From positions 1 through 8,397 of the forward strand of contig DATKDU010000006.1 of assembly GCA_035512595.1 (NCBI GenBank): 8,397 nt of DNA, read 5' to 3'. The translations under genes were made by a program, and so were the position numbers. Shown one piece after another: positions 6,314-8,397 of this stretch (its first letter is position 1; the number at the start of each line of letters is the position of its first letter). Below the pieces are notes generated by a model. That model was given only the letters and a program-made list of their open reading frames with translations. It was not told where the DNA came from and searched no databases. This stretch comes from DATKDU01 sp035512595 (lineage in GTDB: Bacteria > Planctomycetota > Planctomycetia > Pirellulales > Pirellulaceae).

Positions 6314-6365
6314 AACGGAATTCATTCCGTTCCTTGCCCGAGGGAACGGAATGAATTCCGTTCTA
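6311..6365. repeat. Inverted-repeat element 4 (perfect 23-base arms, REPIN-like)
   Basis: Arms at 6311-6333 and 6343-6365 are perfect reverse complements separated by 9 bases (TTGCCCGAG). Each arm is itself palindromic: GAACGGAAT and ATTCCGTTC flank a 2-base centre. The first three bases, TAG, are the stop codon of the amidotransferase gene. Translation of the element gives TEFIPF and NGMNSV, strings I recall in spurious planctomycete protein predictions. No T-run follows, so it is not a classical terminator. It lies just upstream of the moeA ribosome site. Confidence 0.93.
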
Positions 6366-6380
6366 CGTGGAGAATTGCCG

Positions 6381-7601
6381 ATGCTCAGCGTCGAAGAAGC
6401 CCTGGCGCAGGTACTCGCGGAGGTGGAAACTCCCCCGCCGCGGGAGGTGCCGCTTGCGGATGCGTTGGGCCTGGCGCTCGATGAAAACGTCGCCAGCGAC
6501 GTCGATTCTCCGCCGCACGACAAGTCGATCGTCGATGGGTACGCCCTGATTGCCGCGTCGGTCACTTCCTCGCCGACGGAGCTACGGGTGATCGAGGAAG
6601 TCACTGCCGGCCAGGTGCCGACGCGGGTCGTCGAGCCGGGGACGGCGACGCGGATCATGACGGGAGCACCGATTCCGAAGGGTGCCGATGCCGTCGTAAT
6701 GGTGGAGAAGACAACAACTGTCAGCAGCGGCTCGGAAGCCCGTGTCCGGATTCTCGAAGCGCCAGTGAAATCGGGCCAGAACATCGTCCGCCGTGGAGCG
6801 TCGATGCGGCGCGGCGACGAAGTTCTGGCTGCCGACTTGCACCGGCGGCTGCGGCCGGTCGAGATCGGCCTCTTGGCGGAGGTCGGCCGCACGACCGTGC
6901 AGGTCCTTCAGCCGACGGCGGCCATTCTCGCCACGGGGAATGAACTGGTGCCGGCGGACCAAACGCCTGGCCCGGGACAAATCCGCAATTCCAATGGCCC
7001 CATGCTGCTGGCGCTGGCCAGAGATGCCGGCGCAGTCCCCGTCGATCTGGGAATCGCTCGCGACGACGCGGCCGATCTGCGGGCCAAGATCGATCAGGGG
7101 CTTGACGCGAATGTGCTGATCCTCTCCGGCGGCGTTTCGGCCGGCGTGCTCGATCTGGTGCCGCAGGTGCTCTCGGAGTGCGGCGTTCGCGAAGTGTTCC
7201 ACAAGGTCAACCTCAAGCCCGGCAAGCCGCTGTGGTTCGGCACGTGCCAGCGCGAGGGACAAACCCGGCTCGTGTTCGGCCTCCCCGGCAATCCGGTCAG
7301 CAGCCTGGTCTGCTTCGAGCTGTTCGTCCGGCCGGCACTCCTGGCGCTCGCCGGCCAGCGCGACTGTGTGCGCGAGCCGCTGCAGGCCACGCTGACCAAA
7401 GAGCATCGGCAGCGCGGCGACCGGGCGACCTACTGGCCGAGCCGGCTGGAAGAAGCAGCCGACGGATCGCCGCGGATATCGCCCCTGTCCTGGAAGGGAT
7501 CGGGGGATCTGCGGTCGGTGGTGGACGCCAACGCCCTGGCCATCTTTCCCGGAGGCAGCCTCTATTCCACCGGCAGCGTCATTTACGCCCTGCGGCTTTA
7601 G
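6381..7601 (+). CDS. moeA: Molybdopterin molybdenumtransferase MoeA
   Basis: Cytosolic enzyme of the last step of molybdenum cofactor synthesis, inserting molybdate into adenylylated molybdopterin with release of AMP. The 406-residue length and motif order match the family. In order they are PPHDKSIVDGYAL at 44-56 (Asp52 in DGYA), EVTAGQVP at 73-80, GTATRIMTGAPIPKGADAVV at 87-106, GQNIVRRGA at 132-140, ATGNEL at 184-189, GQIRNSNG at 199-206, LSGGVSAGVLD at 248-258, FHKVNLKPGKPLWFG at 273-287 and FGLPGNPVSSLVCF at 299-312. The C-terminal beta-barrel domain follows. GGAG at 6369-6372 stands 8 bases before the ATG and supports the start. The frame is open farther upstream, but only through the preceding gene read in another frame. 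The canonical Met before DGYA is Val here, a mild variation. No other cofactor genes are in view. Confidence 0.96.
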   Translation: MLSVEEALAQVLAEVETPPPREVPLADALGLALDENVASDVDSPPHDKSIVDGYALIAASVTSSPTELRVIEEVTAGQVPTRVVEPGTATRIMTGAPIPKGADAVVMVEKTTTVSSGSEARVRILEAPVKSGQNIVRRGASMRRGDEVLAADLHRRLRPVEIGLLAEVGRTTVQVLQPTAAILATGNELVPADQTPGPGQIRNSNGPMLLALARDAGAVPVDLGIARDDAADLRAKIDQGLDANVLILSGGVSAGVLDLVPQVLSECGVREVFHKVNLKPGKPLWFGTCQREGQTRLVFGLPGNPVSSLVCFELFVRPALLALAGQRDCVREPLQATLTKEHRQRGDRATYWPSRLEEAADGSPRISPLSWKGSGDLRSVVDANALAIFPGGSLYSTGSVIYALRL

Positions 7602-7784
7602 GAAGCCGGCGAGGCATCCGCGCTGGCCACCACATTCCTGCCGTACCAGTCGAAAAAACCATGTCGCGGGCGGCGCCTGGCAAGAATCTCGCGTTTGCGG
7701 CGAATAGGGCGATAGTTTACTCCCCCGCCGGCCGGGTAAATTAAGGTGAAATCGGGCAGCGATGCAGATTTATGGAGCATTCCC
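7602..7784. other. Intergenic region between moeA and the last gene (183 bases)
   Basis: Unlike the three junctions before it, this gap holds no long inverted repeat. An imperfect 7-base stem (GGAAGCC, loop, GGCATCC at 7601-7619, one mismatch) begins at the last base of the moeA stop. It has no T-run, so it is a poor terminator. The AT-richer stretch near 7713-7745 (TTTACT at 7716-7721, TAAATT at 7737-7742, 15-base spacing) could contain a promoter for the next gene, but the match is weak. A 27-codon frame from 7661 has nothing to support it. Confidence 0.5.
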
Positions 7785-8397
7785 ATGCTCTCGCGGAACG
7801 ACTTTGCCACATCGGTCCTCGGCCGCCTGGGGCAACTCGGCGCTAAGGTTCTCCCCCGCTACGACGAGCTGAGCTATTGCTTCTTTGTCGATGTGTCCGC
7901 GGCGGCGACGGGAAAGAAGGGGTATCTGCGGCTGGAGCAGTGGTACGACCGCTACCAGGAGGCTTTGCTCGATGGCCGCGGCGAACAAGCGATCGACGAT
8001 CTGGCACGCTACTGGATGCAGCTTCTGACGCACGCTGAATCGCAGTATGCGCTGGCGCAAGCCAATGCTCCCGCGGCAGCCGCCGCGACCACGCCGGCTC
8101 CCGCCCCGGTCGCAGCGCCGGCCGCAGCTCCTCCACCTGTAGTGACATCGCCCGCATCCGCGCCCCTTGCACCGCTAACGCTCCTGTCGCCAGTGCCGCC
8201 GGCCGCCGCGGCATCACTTGCGCCGCCCGCATCCATGTCCCCCGCAGCGCCGCAGTGGCAGCCCTCAATGCCCACAAGCAAGATCCCGCTGGCGCCGCCA
8301 CGTCGGCCGCCGCTGTGGCCCATCCTGCTGGCGGCGGCGATTCCGGTCGGTTTGCTGTTCGTATTGTGCCTCGGAGTGGGGGTGATCATTTTCTCGC
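7785..8397 (+). CDS. Unrecognised membrane protein with Ala/Pro-rich linker (3' end cut by window edge)
   Basis: I do not recognise this protein. The visible 204 residues have three parts. Residues 1-92 look like a small, partly helical domain (MLSRNDFATSVLGRLGQLG, FFVDVSAAATGKKGYLRLEQ, QAIDDLARYWMQLLTHAE). Residues 93-175 are a low-complexity linker of Ala, Pro, Ser, Thr and Val, ending in the basic stretch PPRRPP (171-176). Residues 177-203 (LWPILLAAAIPVGLLFVLCL and on) form one transmembrane helix, after which the window ends with the frame open. With no signal peptide and basic residues just before the helix, the N-terminal domain is probably cytoplasmic and the unseen C-terminal part outside. 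GGAG at 7774-7777, 7 bases before the ATG, supports this start; ATGs at 7762 and 7772 are in other frames. The Ala/Pro linker is also GC-rich, which opens long antisense frames that are not genes. Function unknown. Confidence 0.8.
   Translation, partial: MLSRNDFATSVLGRLGQLGAKVLPRYDELSYCFFVDVSAAATGKKGYLRLEQWYDRYQEALLDGRGEQAIDDLARYWMQLLTHAESQYALAQANAPAAAAATTPAPAPVAAPAAAPPPVVTSPASAPLAPLTLLSPVPPAAAASLAPPASMSPAAPQWQPSMPTSKIPLAPPRRPPLWPILLAAAIPVGLLFVLCLGVGVIIFS

Noticed and set aside
6311..6365. Rho-independent terminator after the amidotransferase gene
   Set aside because: The stem is perfect, but no T-run follows on the plus strand (CGTGGAG comes next), and moeA begins 16 bases later in the same direction. 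Its palindromic arms fit a repeat element better.
5720..6892. Long open frame on the minus strand (390 codons)
   Set aside because: It runs antisense across two conserved genes and element 4. Its composition (Arg, Thr, Ser-rich) is that of a GC-rich shadow frame, and no family motif is visible.
7601..7619. Small stem after moeA as a fifth member of the junction elements
   Set aside because: Only a 7-base stem with one mismatch, far shorter than the other elements; common by chance at this GC content.
7843..8389. Minus-strand Gly/Ala-rich and Arg/Ala-rich frames
   Set aside because: They are the complement of the Ala/Pro linker of the last gene; low-complexity GC-rich sequence opens frames on both strands.

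Overview
The window reads as chromosomal DNA from a GC-rich bacterium, most likely a planctomycete. That call rests on three things. The palindromic intergenic repeats, and the spurious peptides they encode (such as TGFQPV and TEFIPF), are of a kind I recall from Planctomycetota genomes. The BAX-inhibitor-like protein has an N-terminus typical of the phylum. The last gene encodes a cytoplasmic domain, a Pro/Ala linker and a membrane helix. None of these is proof, and there is no rRNA or marker gene to settle it.

Layout. Positions 1-4135, minus strand, carry three genes of a peptide-type ABC importer: a lipoprotein solute-binding protein (2153-4135), an OppB/DppB/YejB-type permease (1112-2098) and an OppC/YejE-type permease (1-1108, cut by the window edge a few residues before its expected end). 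ATPase genes are not visible and may lie past the left edge. Positions 4136-4459 are a divergent intergenic region. Positions 4460-7601, plus strand, hold four co-oriented genes: a seven-helix BAX inhibitor-1 family protein, a DUF309 protein, a glutamine amidotransferase of the TrpG/PabA type and the molybdopterin molybdenumtransferase MoeA. From 7785 to the right edge is the start of an unrecognised membrane-anchored protein with a long Ala/Pro linker.

The most unusual feature is the spacing of the plus-strand cluster. The stretch upstream of the BAX inhibitor gene and the next three gene junctions are each filled almost completely by one inverted-repeat element (4386-4448, 5209-5289, 5662-5731, 6311-6365). 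The four are unrelated in sequence. Three share one design: two arms that pair with each other, each arm also being a short palindrome. The other is built of 7-base tandem units. The elements touch the genes: one supplies the TAG stop of the amidotransferase gene, one contains the TGA stop of the DUF309 gene and ends at the next GTG start, and one ends at the DUF309 ATG and leaves no room for a ribosome binding site. They resemble REPIN or miniature mobile elements and probably shape the mRNA of the cluster.

Functionally, the minus-strand genes would take up peptides or peptide-like solutes. The plus-strand genes are housekeeping functions (chorismate-derived biosynthesis, molybdenum cofactor, membrane homeostasis) with no obvious shared pathway. 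I saw no phage, integrase, transposase, CRISPR, toxin-antitoxin or RNA genes.
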